DNA of 64,000 bases from NCBI GenBank assembly GCA_956465555.1, contig OY101127.1, positions 310,001 through 374,000 on the forward strand. The letters are read 5' to 3'. The translations under genes were made by a program, and so were the position numbers. The notes under the pieces are model-generated. The model searched no databases. It worked only from the letters and a program-made list of their open reading frames with translations, and was not told the DNA's origin. Source of the DNA: Nitzschia sp. pyKryTriq1. Lineage: Eukaryota; Bacillariophyta; Bacillariophyceae; Bacillariales; Bacillariaceae. This document shows, in pieces, positions 41,320 through 51,776 of this stretch (position 1 is its first letter; the number at the start of each line of letters is the position of its first letter).

Positions 41320-43575
41320 TTAGAGTGGCTTTGTTAGGATTTGAATTGTCTCGTTGGCTCTTGAGCAGTTTTGAGTCCATGAATTCCAAAAGGACATACA
41401 CATCGAAGAATGCAGCTCCTCTTCTCGAAAGACTCCGGTACCGTTGTTGTTGAACATGGGCACTGGGTACAATTGTTTGGTTGGAATATAATGGAAACCC
41501 TCCTCGTTGTACACATATCGTAAGAACCGTTCGTAGTTACAAACCCGGGAAGGCGGTAACGGCTTTGCTCGGGAGAAAGCGATTAAAGGAGCCATGAAAT
41601 AGGGATACGCCCCATCCATATGGACGAAGGCGCCACGGTCATTCAGACCATTCCAATTCCTGCAGTGTGGCGTTACCATCGTCGGGCGCCAAGATTTTTT
41701 CGCTCCAAAATCGTCTTGCTCTTTAATTGGCGTTGGATCCAGTAGCCACTGGTGGAACTGTGTAATATCAAGGGGTTTTTCAAAACCTACATCGTCTCTC
41801 CAACGTGCTACGATGCCACGGCTGTAATCTTGTCCAGTTCCACGCATGTGTCGGTAGCATTCCTCCCATGAGATTGCTTGGCGTACATGGTTCTGGGCTC
41901 TTTTCTTGTTATAGGCAAATAGTTCTGGGGTCTTTAGGCTTTTGTCGTTTGCCGTCTGCGCTAGCCGTTGTTGATATTCAATGTAAACTTCAGGATCGAC
42001 TGCATGAGGCGAAGGTTCCCTTGTGACCACATTGAAGCCGCGGCTTGTTAAGTATTCGAAGGCCTCGTCGAATTTTGAGAAGGCAGGCTGATGCTGAGCT
42101 CTTTGCTCAGAAACGACGGCCTTTGTATACAGAGCCTTGTTATCAGTGACTACCAATGCAATATCTACACTCCCACCAATATCTTCGCGAATGGGGTTCA
42201 ACAGAGTTTCAACTTTGTTGTCGAGTTCAAGTCTTTCAAGCTGGCCATTGATACAGACAAATGACCTAATCGGAGAAGGCAGAGAATACTGTGCGTTCGA
42301 TTCAGTGGTCGTGCCTATCATTGACACCTCTGTAACTTGTGGCGCTTTGGAGGTCCCATCCAAGAGCTCTATGTTCTCATCTTGTCGAGGGCAATCTGGT
42401 CGATATGACTTCCACCAAACGCGACATAGCCGGCGACTTTTTTCTTCCGATCTGAACACCCCTTGGCCATTAATTCTGAACATAGGTATCGGATACAGAT
42501 CTCTTTCAGGGATGAATATGAATCCTTCTAGGTTGTATATATGTCGAAGGAACCGCTCATGGTTGCACACCCGATCTGATGGCAGCGGTAGCGCCCTAGT
42601 AAAGGCTGCAATCGAAGCCATGAAATAAGGATACGCCCCATCTGGATGTACAAAGGCACCTCGATCGTTTAGGCCTTGCCAATTTCGACAGTAGGGGGTC
42701 ACCATCGTAGGACGCCAATTTTGTCCTTTTCGTACTACTCCAAGATCAACCTGCTCGTCTACAACTGGAGGGTTGCGCAGCATCTCATGGAATTTTGCAA
42801 TTGGAAGGCGACGACGAAAGCCAACATCATCTCGCCAACGGGCAACAATTCCTTGGGAGTAATCTTTGCCAGTCGCAACCATTTGGCGGTAGCAGAGCTC
42901 CCCCGAGATCGCTTGGCGAACATGGTTTTGCCCTCTCCTTTTGTCATAGGCAAAAAATTCTGGATCTTGTAGATTAGCGTCAGACGCAGTTTGCGCGAGA
43001 CGCTGCAAGTACTCACGGTAAACTGTAGGATCTTCCGCATGACCTACAGGTTCTGTTGTGACTACATTGAATCCAAGGTTTGTCAAGTAGGCAACAGCAT
43101 CCTGATATTTTGTGAATGCCGGTTCGTGTTGGGCCCTCTCTGTGGAGATTTGAGCTTTGGTGTAAACTGCCTGATTTTCAGTGACTATCAATGCGATGTC
43201 AATAGTACCACCAATGTCCTCCCGAATGGGTTCCAAGAGCATTTGGACTTTGTTTTCGAGTTCAAGTCTTTCGAGTTGGCCATTGATACAAACAAATGAG
43301 GCCCTACGAGGAGACCTTGCTTCTGCTGGCAACTTTTCTTCTCCTGACGGCTTCACTTCATCCACTACAATGATTCGAGCCCGTGAAGAAGAAGAATGGA
43401 ACATTGTAACATCGAAAGGTTCATTCGATACTTCTAGTTCTGATCGAAAGGGAAAGGACAGCACGACAAGTACAACGAGGAGGCCCAATACTGGAAGAAA
43501 ATTCTTAAGGCAGCAGCGGGATGTTGTTGCCTGCTGGCGCTGGGGGGCTGCTCTCATCCCAGATACGCGCACCAT
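41320..43575 (-). CDS. Type II membrane protein with two tandem copies of a glycosyltransferase-like domain
   Basis: 751 residues. The cytosolic N-terminus and TM (about 24-43, NFLPVLGLLVVLVVLSFPF) give a Golgi-type topology. Two homologous domains of about 300 residues follow (about 94-400 and 435-745). Each starts FVCINGQLERLEL and contains DIGG.IDIAL, a GFNVVT.EP block, NHVRQAIS, YSQGIVARWRDDVGF, WRPTMVTP.CRNW.GLNDRGAFVH, and finally AYPYFMA followed by CN.ERFLR..YN.EGF. The 'NDRGAF' block and overall layout remind me of glycosyltransferase-like diatom families, but I do not recognise the domain with certainty. Internal duplication is older than the A/B duplication because the copies have diverged. 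Its position between genes for glycan-related proteins supports a glycan role. Confidence 0.7.
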   Translation of the reverse strand: MVRVSGMRAAPQRQQATTSRCCLKNFLPVLGLLVVLVVLSFPFRSELEVSNEPFDVTMFHSSSSRARIIVVDEVKPSGEEKLPAEARSPRRASFVCINGQLERLELENKVQMLLEPIREDIGGTIDIALIVTENQAVYTKAQISTERAQHEPAFTKYQDAVAYLTNLGFNVVTTEPVGHAEDPTVYREYLQRLAQTASDANLQDPEFFAYDKRRGQNHVRQAISGELCYRQMVATGKDYSQGIVARWRDDVGFRRRLPIAKFHEMLRNPPVVDEQVDLGVVRKGQNWRPTMVTPYCRNWQGLNDRGAFVHPDGAYPYFMASIAAFTRALPLPSDRVCNHERFLRHIYNLEGFIFIPERDLYPIPMFRINGQGVFRSEEKSRRLCRVWWKSYRPDCPRQDENIELLDGTSKAPQVTEVSMIGTTTESNAQYSLPSPIRSFVCINGQLERLELDNKVETLLNPIREDIGGSVDIALVVTDNKALYTKAVVSEQRAQHQPAFSKFDEAFEYLTSRGFNVVTREPSPHAVDPEVYIEYQQRLAQTANDKSLKTPELFAYNKKRAQNHVRQAISWEECYRHMRGTGQDYSRGIVARWRDDVGFEKPLDITQFHQWLLDPTPIKEQDDFGAKKSWRPTMVTPHCRNWNGLNDRGAFVHMDGAYPYFMAPLIAFSRAKPLPPSRVCNYERFLRYVYNEEGFHYIPTKQLYPVPMFNNNGTGVFREEELHSSMCMSFWNSWTQNCSRANETIQILTKPL

Positions 43576-44083
43576 GATGCTCTTCCACTTTGTTGTTGTT
43601 CTTCTTCAAAATAATCCCACTCTCGTAGTCCTAAATCATTCGAATAATGGACTGATGTATTTGAGGGAGAATGTACCGGTCTTGTTTCGTGTTCTTTTAG
43701 TCGTCCTTAGAACACCACCACATTCGATTGTGGCAATAAACGCCTGATGCATACCGGTACAGTTACAGTACTAGCGACGGAACAGTCTGCGTGCGTGCAG
43801 GGGGGGGTGTACGTACGGTAGAAGTACGCACTGGCGCGTGCAGTAGGAGTACGTTACGAAGTACCGTACACACGAGTACGGTGCGCGTGTACAGTGTAAT
43901 GATAGTACAGCGTTTTCCCAAGGCCCGAAAGATGAAAAGTCTTCGAGTCGCATTCTCTAAACTCGCACACCCGCCACCGACCCGCCATGCACACATCTTG
44001 ATGACTCTCCTCCTCTTGTATTGATAACTTCCATCGTCACAGTATTGTACTCACAGAAATCTAGACTGAAAATACATAGAAAG
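43576..44083. repeat. Divergent promoter spacer with GTAC block
   Basis: This 500-bp gap separates the heads of two divergent glycan-type genes and must hold both promoters. Bases 43675-43890 are dense in GTAC and TACCGGTA strings, plus GGGGGGGTGTACGTACGG. No other element is assignable. Confidence 0.5.
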
Positions 44084-46432
44084 ATGGCTAATATGTCGAC
44101 AACAACATCTCCGCGTGGGAGAACGAAGAAGGGTTTAGAGGGCTTTCGGTGGTTCTGCTTCCTATTTTGTGTAGGAGTGCTGGCCTTGGGTGGGCCGGTG
44201 TCAATGGATCCTTCTGGCACTTATTATTTTTCAGCTCATGGTAAGGATAATCAGATGGATAGTCCTTCGATGTCTGGTTTTGATGCAAAACATTCATTTG
44301 GTATCGGGGCAGACCCTGGTACAAGTACTGCAAAGCCAGACGGACTCGAAGTTGCCACACAAAATGACCGGCCTCTAGACAATGTGTCCGTCGTAGAAAA
44401 GGTGCTTGGAAAGGTACCAAAATCCACGTCGGGGGCATCTAAAGTGACGTCTTTGGAAGGAAACGAAACTCAGATCTCTCCAAAGGTCTGGAAAAACGAT
44501 TATGACGTCGTTCATGTTGTATACAGCCGTTTCATGCAGCACCAGCCGAACTTGCTTGCACTTGGCAAGGCAAGACTAGAGCTCTTCAAGACATTTTGTT
44601 TCCCGACAATGGCTCAACAGACAAACAAGCAGTTCCTTTGGATGATTCGGACTGACCCGGGGCTCCACCCGACTCTGAAGGAAGGGCTGATAGAAGCTCT
44701 AGACGGACTTCCAAACGTGGCTGTCGTAGGATCGACCGAAATCAGGAAAGGCTCTGTCGACCACGGTTTCCGCAGCCCAAGAGCCATCAACGACATTACT
44801 CCCGATACTCTATTCTATGGAGATATGGACTTGATCCGATCATTTCATGAATCAACTGCGGGCAGGACGGTGGTTGAGACGAATTTGGATGCCGATGACG
44901 GGCTCGGTTTGACATTTGTGGAACGAGCTCAAAAGCTTGCATTGAGCACGTTTGAGAGAATTCACGACGGGAGCGGCTGGATGAATCTGTGCGTCGGCCG
45001 TCACTTCGAATGGCAATTTTATGCGCCCTGGGATAAGAAGACTGAAAAGGGATCCTTGCGGGCTGGAAGCACACACATTTGTGTCACACCTGGCTTGAGT
45101 TGGGCCACGCAGGCTAATGCTCAGCCACGGTTTATCACAGGTCACCATTTGGTAAAAAAACAAACTCCATCTTGTGAGGAGAGCAATGAACCATTTCTCG
45201 GATGCTGGGCTGAGATTCCAGTTCCTGATCCGGATACCGACGTCATGGCAATTCGTGCTCGAACGCCCACTTCCACTGGAATGAACAGCGTCGTGCTCTC
45301 CGATGCCGGTTGGGACCAGACGGCGTTTAAATTGGACAAGCAAGCATGGCCGCTGTTGCAGCCATCGTTTGCGATAACGGAGACTTCAGTGAGAGTAGCT
45401 CACAAGCATTTGAGTGATCATTTGAAGGAACTAGTGGCCGAAAATCTGGCGGGACAATGTACCAAAGATCATTCATGCTCGGAAGCTATCAAGAAACAGC
45501 TGAAAAGTATATTTTTTACCAGTGGAAAATGGGAAAATAAGCACGACCTTGTTCATGTCGTGCATATGGAATTCCCTGCTGGCCTGGACGCTTCAAAACA
45601 ACACTTTCTTGCATTTGAGCCCATGGAGGCACAGACAACATATGAGTTTTTATTGATTCTGTATATCCAAGATACTATGGATGCGAATTTCAGGAATAAC
45701 CTTATGAAAATGCTCAAGAAGAGTCCTCTAGACATGATCGTGGTCGAGTCAAATGGAGGAGCCTCGACCATTGATTTTCGCAAGCCGGAAGCAATTGCTG
45801 GCTTTGCTAGCGAAAAGATCATTTACGGCAACGTGACATTACTTGAAGACTATCATCGGGCTGCTAAGAATCGAACTGTGTTAGAAACCTCGCTTTCTGC
45901 ATTCGAGGCGATACGGAAGACCTTTATGGAGGAGATTGAAACAGAAACGGCGTCTCAATTGTCAAAGCTCGAGGGAAACGCTTGGTACTACCAATGCGTT
46001 TCTGACTACATCGAATGGAGGTATTATGATCCTCGAGGCCAAGAGTCGTCGCATGGCTTTTTGAAGGTTGCAGACCAACCGAATGAGAAGTGTGTTGAGC
46101 GGCCGGGTTCAACAAGAATCAGTTTGCCTGGTGCTGAGATTCCGGATGATTATAAAAAGACGGAATCCGAAGAGTGTCAACCGGCTGCGGCTGCCCCGAG
46201 AAGTGGATGCTTTGTTCGCTCGGGACGAAGGGAAGCCGTCCGAGCACTCTTCCCTGCGTTTGTCGCGCCTTCCAAAATCAGTCTGCAAGTTTCTGATAAT
46301 GAGCTTGCAGTGTTGGAGGCGCAACAACAAGGTTTGCGAGCCGAACTTCACGGCACATACTCGATTGTTCGCGGTTATTTGAGCAAGCTATGTGAACTTG
46401 TGAAGCCAGATATGCAGAAAGGTCAGCAATAG
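44084..46432 (+). CDS. Putative rhamnosyltransferase-like type II membrane protein, two domains
   Basis: 782 residues from Met at 44084; an in-frame Met at 44021 adds 21 residues before the TM and is less likely. TM at about 20-38 (GFRWFCFLFCVGVLALGG). The first domain reads like the 'putative rhamnosyl transferase' family: VVHVVYSRFMQHQPNLLALGKARLELFKTF, FPTMAQQTNKQFLWMIRTDPGL, then the acidic ETNLDADDGLGLTFVE, a D-x-D/DD nucleotide-sugar-type motif, and WMNLCVGRHFEWQFY. A second copy starts at HDLVHVVHMEFPAGLDASKQHFLAFE but lacks the DADDGLG acids, so it is probably inactive and may be structural. It is expected to act in the Golgi or ER lumen on surface glycans. The donor sugar is inferred only from the family name. 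Confidence 0.75.
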   Translation: MANMSTTTSPRGRTKKGLEGFRWFCFLFCVGVLALGGPVSMDPSGTYYFSAHGKDNQMDSPSMSGFDAKHSFGIGADPGTSTAKPDGLEVATQNDRPLDNVSVVEKVLGKVPKSTSGASKVTSLEGNETQISPKVWKNDYDVVHVVYSRFMQHQPNLLALGKARLELFKTFCFPTMAQQTNKQFLWMIRTDPGLHPTLKEGLIEALDGLPNVAVVGSTEIRKGSVDHGFRSPRAINDITPDTLFYGDMDLIRSFHESTAGRTVVETNLDADDGLGLTFVERAQKLALSTFERIHDGSGWMNLCVGRHFEWQFYAPWDKKTEKGSLRAGSTHICVTPGLSWATQANAQPRFITGHHLVKKQTPSCEESNEPFLGCWAEIPVPDPDTDVMAIRARTPTSTGMNSVVLSDAGWDQTAFKLDKQAWPLLQPSFAITETSVRVAHKHLSDHLKELVAENLAGQCTKDHSCSEAIKKQLKSIFFTSGKWENKHDLVHVVHMEFPAGLDASKQHFLAFEPMEAQTTYEFLLILYIQDTMDANFRNNLMKMLKKSPLDMIVVESNGGASTIDFRKPEAIAGFASEKIIYGNVTLLEDYHRAAKNRTVLETSLSAFEAIRKTFMEEIETETASQLSKLEGNAWYYQCVSDYIEWRYYDPRGQESSHGFLKVADQPNEKCVERPGSTRISLPGAEIPDDYKKTESEECQPAAAAPRSGCFVRSGRREAVRALFPAFVAPSKISLQVSDNELAVLEAQQQGLRAELHGTYSIVRGYLSKLCELVKPDMQKGQQ

Positions 46433-46770
46433 ATAACTCTGCTATGTGAAAGTTCGCCCACAACTCGAGCGCATACTCCCTCTTTGTGGCCTCGTTGTGT
46501 TGCCTCTTATGCCCGATCTTATTCTTACAGTGCCCTGTAGAACGTTTTAAAAATAAGTCCTTTCTCCACCCCACCAGCCGCCTTTCCCTTGTCCTCATCG
46601 ATCAAGTCACTAGTTTTCCTCCCCACGCGCTCCGTCGAAATCGTGCGCACTTTTCCGAATCCACCTATACTTGCACATAATAAACTACGCATAAAAATCG
46701 ATGGAAGCTCTATTACTCGAAGAGGAGGTGGGTTTGACGATGAATTTTATGGCAACAACAACCACTATGA

Positions 46771-48147
46771 CTATAATGTCCATTCCAATCCAGCGGATAT
46801 CACTTCGTCGCCTCGGAAATCTGCCCGAACTCCAGTCTGCTGCTGATTTTCAAACACACAATTCTCAACACGAAGTTCAGGAATATTGAGAGCATAAATG
46901 CCATTGAAAAAGCCAGAGAATGTGCTGTCTTTGACTTCCAGCGCCGCAGCGTTGTTAGAATCAGGAGTAATTGATTTTCCGAATAGGATTCCGTTCCCTT
47001 GAGTTGAAGCTGACGTGAAAGTGGAATTTTTGACACTCAGCTTTACGCTGAGACCTGCAACATCCAATGCTGTGGCTGGAGTGGTAGTAGAAGTCCAGGA
47101 ATAACTGATTCCCTTCACTTTGACCTTGAGGAAGGCGGCGGCATTGCTGCCGGTAAAAGACACAGTCGAAGAAAAGATGGTCGGCACACCACTAAACGTG
47201 TTGCTTTCCAGTGTAATTCCCTGGTCGAGAAGGAGTTCTCTGCCATCGAAGTTCACGGCCAGGACCGCGATCTGAATGTTTTCGAACGCACAATCCACAA
47301 CATTGATCTGGGAAATCCCTTCGTCCAAAATGGCCACATTAAAGCCTGAGAAAGTGCTGTCCTTTACTTCGACCGCCGGCGCCGTCAGAGCGACGGTGTT
47401 GCCGGCGCTGACGATCATGCCGTTGGCAGATTCTAGGCTGTTGGAAGATAAGAAACTGGACCTTTCGACGCTGAGCTTGATATGCCCACTCGTCGAGATG
47501 ATGTAATGGTTCGATTGACTCTCAGAGTAAAACATTTGAGTCACGTTGATATAGATGGGCTGATCAATGATATTGCCGGCACTGAAGGAAAGACCGCATC
47601 CTACGTTGTCCAAGAAACGATTATTTTCAAAGGTGATAGAGTCACCCACTTCCTGCTGGGTGTTTGAGTTGAACTCGCCGCGAACAGCGTAGTTAAGGTT
47701 CTCGAACACACAGTTCTTTACTGTGGCGTTTGATGCTGATATCTGTATGGCTGTGGTCGCCGAACTTCCTTTGATGCTGTACCCAGCACAATCCAATTCT
47801 GCACCAGCGAAGAGCTCGAACATAACACAAGAAAGGTCTTCTGCTGCTACGTAGTTGGTAGACAACACGAGTCTTGTGGGTTCTTGAATCTTGATCGTCT
47901 CAGGACAAGTGGATTGGAGCTTTCGTCCGTTTTGCTCCGCATGATCTTTGAGGTCACCTTGTTGGAGGATATCATCCCCATGATCATCACGGTGATCATT
48001 TGCTTGAGGTCCAGTGCCAGCAGTAATAACACCAGCACCATCCACGGTGGCACTGTTGGAGCCTTGAGCGCCCGCCGCGTAAAGGCAGCAGGAGGTTACC
48101 AGCAAAAGAAGTGCAAAGAGCGGCGAGCAAGGACAAGAAAGCAACAT
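46771..48147 (-). CDS. Secreted right-handed beta-helix protein
   Basis: 458 residues from Met at 48147, chosen because MLLSCPCSPLFALLLLVTSCCLYAAGAQ is then a clean signal peptide; an in-frame Met at 48234 adds 29 residues. The body is a run of parallel beta-helix coils of about 22-25 residues (SNATVKNCVFENLNYAVRG, INVVDCAFENIQIAVL, LEVKDSTFSGFFNGIYA), as in pectate-lyase-like folds, with N-x-[CF]-x-[FN] ladders. No catalytic Asp cluster can be picked out. It may bind or cleave extracellular polysaccharide, which would match its glycan-related neighbours. The stop follows a coil directly, so the C-terminus looks short. Confidence 0.72.
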   Translation of the reverse strand: MLLSCPCSPLFALLLLVTSCCLYAAGAQGSNSATVDGAGVITAGTGPQANDHRDDHGDDILQQGDLKDHAEQNGRKLQSTCPETIKIQEPTRLVLSTNYVAAEDLSCVMFELFAGAELDCAGYSIKGSSATTAIQISASNATVKNCVFENLNYAVRGEFNSNTQQEVGDSITFENNRFLDNVGCGLSFSAGNIIDQPIYINVTQMFYSESQSNHYIISTSGHIKLSVERSSFLSSNSLESANGMIVSAGNTVALTAPAVEVKDSTFSGFNVAILDEGISQINVVDCAFENIQIAVLAVNFDGRELLLDQGITLESNTFSGVPTIFSSTVSFTGSNAAAFLKVKVKGISYSWTSTTTPATALDVAGLSVKLSVKNSTFTSASTQGNGILFGKSITPDSNNAAALEVKDSTFSGFFNGIYALNIPELRVENCVFENQQQTGVRADFRGDEVISAGLEWTL

Positions 48148-49397
48148 GGTAATGAACAATCCTTGGCAGCAACTTTTACCTTGTTTCAAGCAGAGATGAT
48201 GTGAGAGACAACAGAAAAATATGATCGATGTCATGCAAGGGTGCGTACCTGTATACTATCGGTATGGCAATACCGCAAACAATCGTCCAGAGTCCAGAGA
48301 TAATGCCATAAGGTAGTCTACATCATCATTGTCGGAAGACAGTACCGTATGTCGGAAACAATAAGCGTCCGGAAACAGTCATTTGGGCAGGTGCCCGAAA
48401 TGACCCGAGCGCTACCGGTACCGACGTGACTCACATGACCATAAATTCGCCCCAAAACGTCATGTAAGCTCCGCATCGCACCTACCGGTACCTGGTACAG
48501 TACTGCCATGCATGCTGCTGCGTTGCCACTACTTGTTTATTTTAAGGTGGAGTACGTGTAGTCTCCCCATTTTCTCCGGTCTAAATCCCCCATTCGCTCC
48601 CCTTTTCTCACGATCGTCGCGCCAAACAAAAGGACAACAACAACATGGCGACAATGGTGTTCTCTTGAGATAGAACGATCTACAGCTTGAAGAGACGGTT
48701 GTATTGCTTGAAATATGTATGCTATTGATTAGATTGTTGATGCGAAAGATAATTGTGCCATTGTCGATGCTTCTGTTGTTTCGGAATTTGGATTCACTTC
48801 GCTTCATAATGACCGTATGTATGTTTGTATGTATGATACACATGTAGGAATGGGTAGTGAGAGCAGACATTACCGCAGGTTGGCACTTGTCACGACATCC
48901 TCGCCGAATAACGCTCGGAATGTCGTACCCGGATCAACGCGCGTGCGCGTTGTAAAATATGTACTGCCCCTACGCTGTCCTGTGAATCGCCTCTATGGAT
49001 CCCGAAGAGGAACGAATTTACTATGGTGGTAAGAGAGGACTATAATAAAGGGTCGCCACAGCGACCCTTAATCTAATTGGCGTTAAATACTGAAAACTTG
49101 CCCCGCGCGCTCTTTTCGCCCAATCAAGAGCAACTCTACACGACATCTACGGTTGCGCTACAGCGCTACAGTGGCTAAAACTCCTCTTCTACGCCTACGG
49201 TTCCTACGGCGGTCTCCTACTCTACCCGTACGACTACGTACATACCTCCTACAGTACACGAGACTGCGGGCCTTGCCTCTACAGTGCTTCTGCCAGTACC
49301 TCCGCAGTACAACTGCTACGTACACATCCACTGCACCACACTGTTCCGTCGCTACTCTACTCTCTAGTAGGCGTTTGCAACAATTGTCCTTTGATTC
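48148..49397. other. Spacer between beta-helix gene and duplication copy 2
   Basis: No gene is recognised in 1.25 kb. GTAC strings occur at 48410-48500 and a hairpin at 49048-49069. CTAC-rich strings (CTACAGCGCTACAG, CTACGCCTACGG) fill 49145-49330. The last bases before 49398 show where homology to copy 1 stops. Confidence 0.4.
49048..49069. repeat. Perfect 9-bp inverted repeat (CACA loop)
   Basis: AAGGGTCGC and GCGACCCTT flank a four-base CACA loop, followed by an AT-rich string. A short strong hairpin; it could be a transcription end signal or part of a small mobile element. Function is not shown. Confidence 0.75.
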
Positions 49398-51776
49398 TCT
49401 CATCACTTCCACAGCTTGTTGTTTCAAGAACACTGTCATATTTACCACCAGTATCGTACCGGTAGGCCCGGAGTACTAAAGTCCCAACTATGGTCTCGAT
49501 CACGAGAGCATCATCCCTGCTGGTCATGATGATTGGTTTCGTCGTTGCAGTCTTGATCGTAGTCCAGCAGCTATTCTTGATGCAAAATGCCACGACACCG
49601 ATAGTATACAGCACTCAGGATGAGCCGACGAGCTTCCAGCAAGCGGTAATTGCAGGGCCACCCACCCACCCGGGCGATCTCTCAGGTCGCTTGGGTCAAC
49701 CGCGCCCCGGTAACACGGAGCCACGGTCACGCCCAATCAATACTAGCTAGCACGTTCTGACACACTACAACTGACACACCGTAGAGAAGGGCAGGCGTAA
49801 GGGATTCGAGAACTACTAGAAACTCCAAAAGGGATTCGGAGCCTCGCGTCGTATTGCCTGCAGCACCTGACGCAACCTGACATGCAACGCACAGGCTCAA
49901 AAGGTCAAAAGTCAAAAGTTGACGATTCTTCCAGCTTCAACAACTAAGAGCACAACAAAACTAAACCAAACCAAACCCAAAAAACGATCTCAAAATGGTA
50001 TTTTATTACCAAATTCGAGGTGGTCCCTGCCAGGGCGAATTGTCGCACGTCACCCTCCGATCACGAGATATTTGTTGCTATGTTGGTCGCGACAAGTACG
50101 AAAATGAACAATTGATCCAATACGGATGGCCAGGGGATGTTTGGTTTCACGTCGATGGATTGAGTAGTGCCCACGTCTATTTTCGTCTGAACTATAAAGA
50201 TGCTGCCGCGCATTCGCCCGATATTCCGACAAATGGTGCGATTCCGTTGGATTGTTTGCCAGAAGATTCGGTGTATGATATGATGCAAATTGTCAAACAC
50301 AATTCCATCCAGGGATGCAAAATGGCCTCGTGCAAAATTGTGTGGACTCCGCATTCGAATTTACTGAAAAAGACGATGGAAATGGAAGCCGGAACAGTGT
50401 CGTTTCAAACCACAAAATTGTGTCGATATGCGCGATGCCTGAAAGATCGAGCTCGAATCAAGGAGTTGGAAAAAACAAAGAGTCAAGACTTTACAAATGT
50501 CGATTTCTTTCAACAGCGACAAGACAATGAACGAGCTATGATTGACCGGCGCAAGCAACAAGCGAAACATGTAAAGACTCATCAAAATGCAGCGGGGGCA
50601 GGTGCCCCACTTTTTGATCCATTGGAGGCCGATAGACAGAATGTGGTCCGCAAATCGACACGACAAGGGGACGAACAATCAGGCCTCGATCAAGGCGTTG
50701 CCGCCCTTGAAGGATTGGCCTTATCGCGTACCACAACTGCATTTCATACCATTACTCAAGGAAGACCGTCCAACCATCGCAACAATAACAGTGGTGACGA
50801 CAACAATAATTATGCTGGTGATAACGACGACATTCCACTGTGGAAACAGGAACAAGCGAAAGCAGAAGAAGTGTATGCCAAACAAGACACTGCCTTGTTT
50901 TTGTTCGAGCGCGGATATCCTTGCGAGAGCATTGATATCCTGTTGCCCACACTTGTCGTCAACCAAAGCAACCACAGCTTTAATCGTACGAGGCCCAACC
51001 TGCAAGCGCTAGAACACTTGTGGAAGGGGTTGGTGTCTACTACGTCCGTATCATCATCCATGCCAGAAGAACCCAGCAATGACACTCCTCTTGACGACAT
51101 TCAACGGGTACGACAGGAAGAACGGGAAGTCCTGGCTGCCATTTTCGGGCAGGATATCGAGTGGTTTGTGGAAGTCAATGATAATGATAGTGAAGAGCAC
51201 TCACCACCACCACCAGAAGGAGGTTCCATTTTGGACGCTTCCATTCCGATTACTACCTACGTGCCACCTGACCGGTACTTTCAAGGATCGAACCCTCCTC
51301 CAGAACTGCGATTGGAAATCTATCTGCCCCCTTGGAATAGATATCCTTTTGGCCACGATGCACCCATATTAGCTCTGGTGGGCGGAGGCATTCCCTTGTC
51401 GTGTTTGCATCGCATGACCCTACAGTTATACGAAGAGGTCATGACCAAAGTCATAGAACAGGAACCGGGAGATCCACAATTGTTTGATTTCATTAGTCAT
51501 GTCGGTGAAATATGGGAAGCCATTGTCCAAGAAGAAGGTGTGGTGGCTGCAAAAGTGGAAGAAGCCGCACGACAAGCACGCTTTGCCAAATTCCGAGCCG
51601 AAGAAGAGGAACGACTGGCGCTACAAGGAGAAATTTCAGAGCAAGAACAGCTCCTTGCCTCGGGCACCAAATTCAAATCGGAACAGGAACGACATGAATA
51701 TGCCGTTAGTATTGTGGCCAGGGGAGCACTAGAAGCCACGGTGTCCAGTAGCAAGGATAGATCCTCCGAAACACTT
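49398..51776 (+). repeat. Segmental duplication, copy 2 (gene A head, gene B whole)
   Basis: This is the partner of 39241-41034. The left homologous block is 49398-49655 (start of gene A) and the right block is 51357-51776 (end of gene B). The middle, 49656-51356, holds the beginning and middle of gene B and has no counterpart in copy 1. The two loci are about 10.7 kb apart in the same orientation. Confidence 0.9.
49490..49750 (+). pseudogene. Truncated head of gene A
   Basis: The first 55 codons match gene A (same TM segment and the QDEPTSFQQAVIA stretch), with a 3-bp deletion in the TM. After GCAG at 49652-49655 the sequence switches to unrelated, Pro- and Arg-rich codons (GPPTHPGDLSGRLGQ) and stops at 49750. 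The SGNH esterase domain is absent. A short membrane peptide could be made, but function is unlikely. The upstream homology to 49398 means it probably kept gene A's promoter. Confidence 0.8.
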
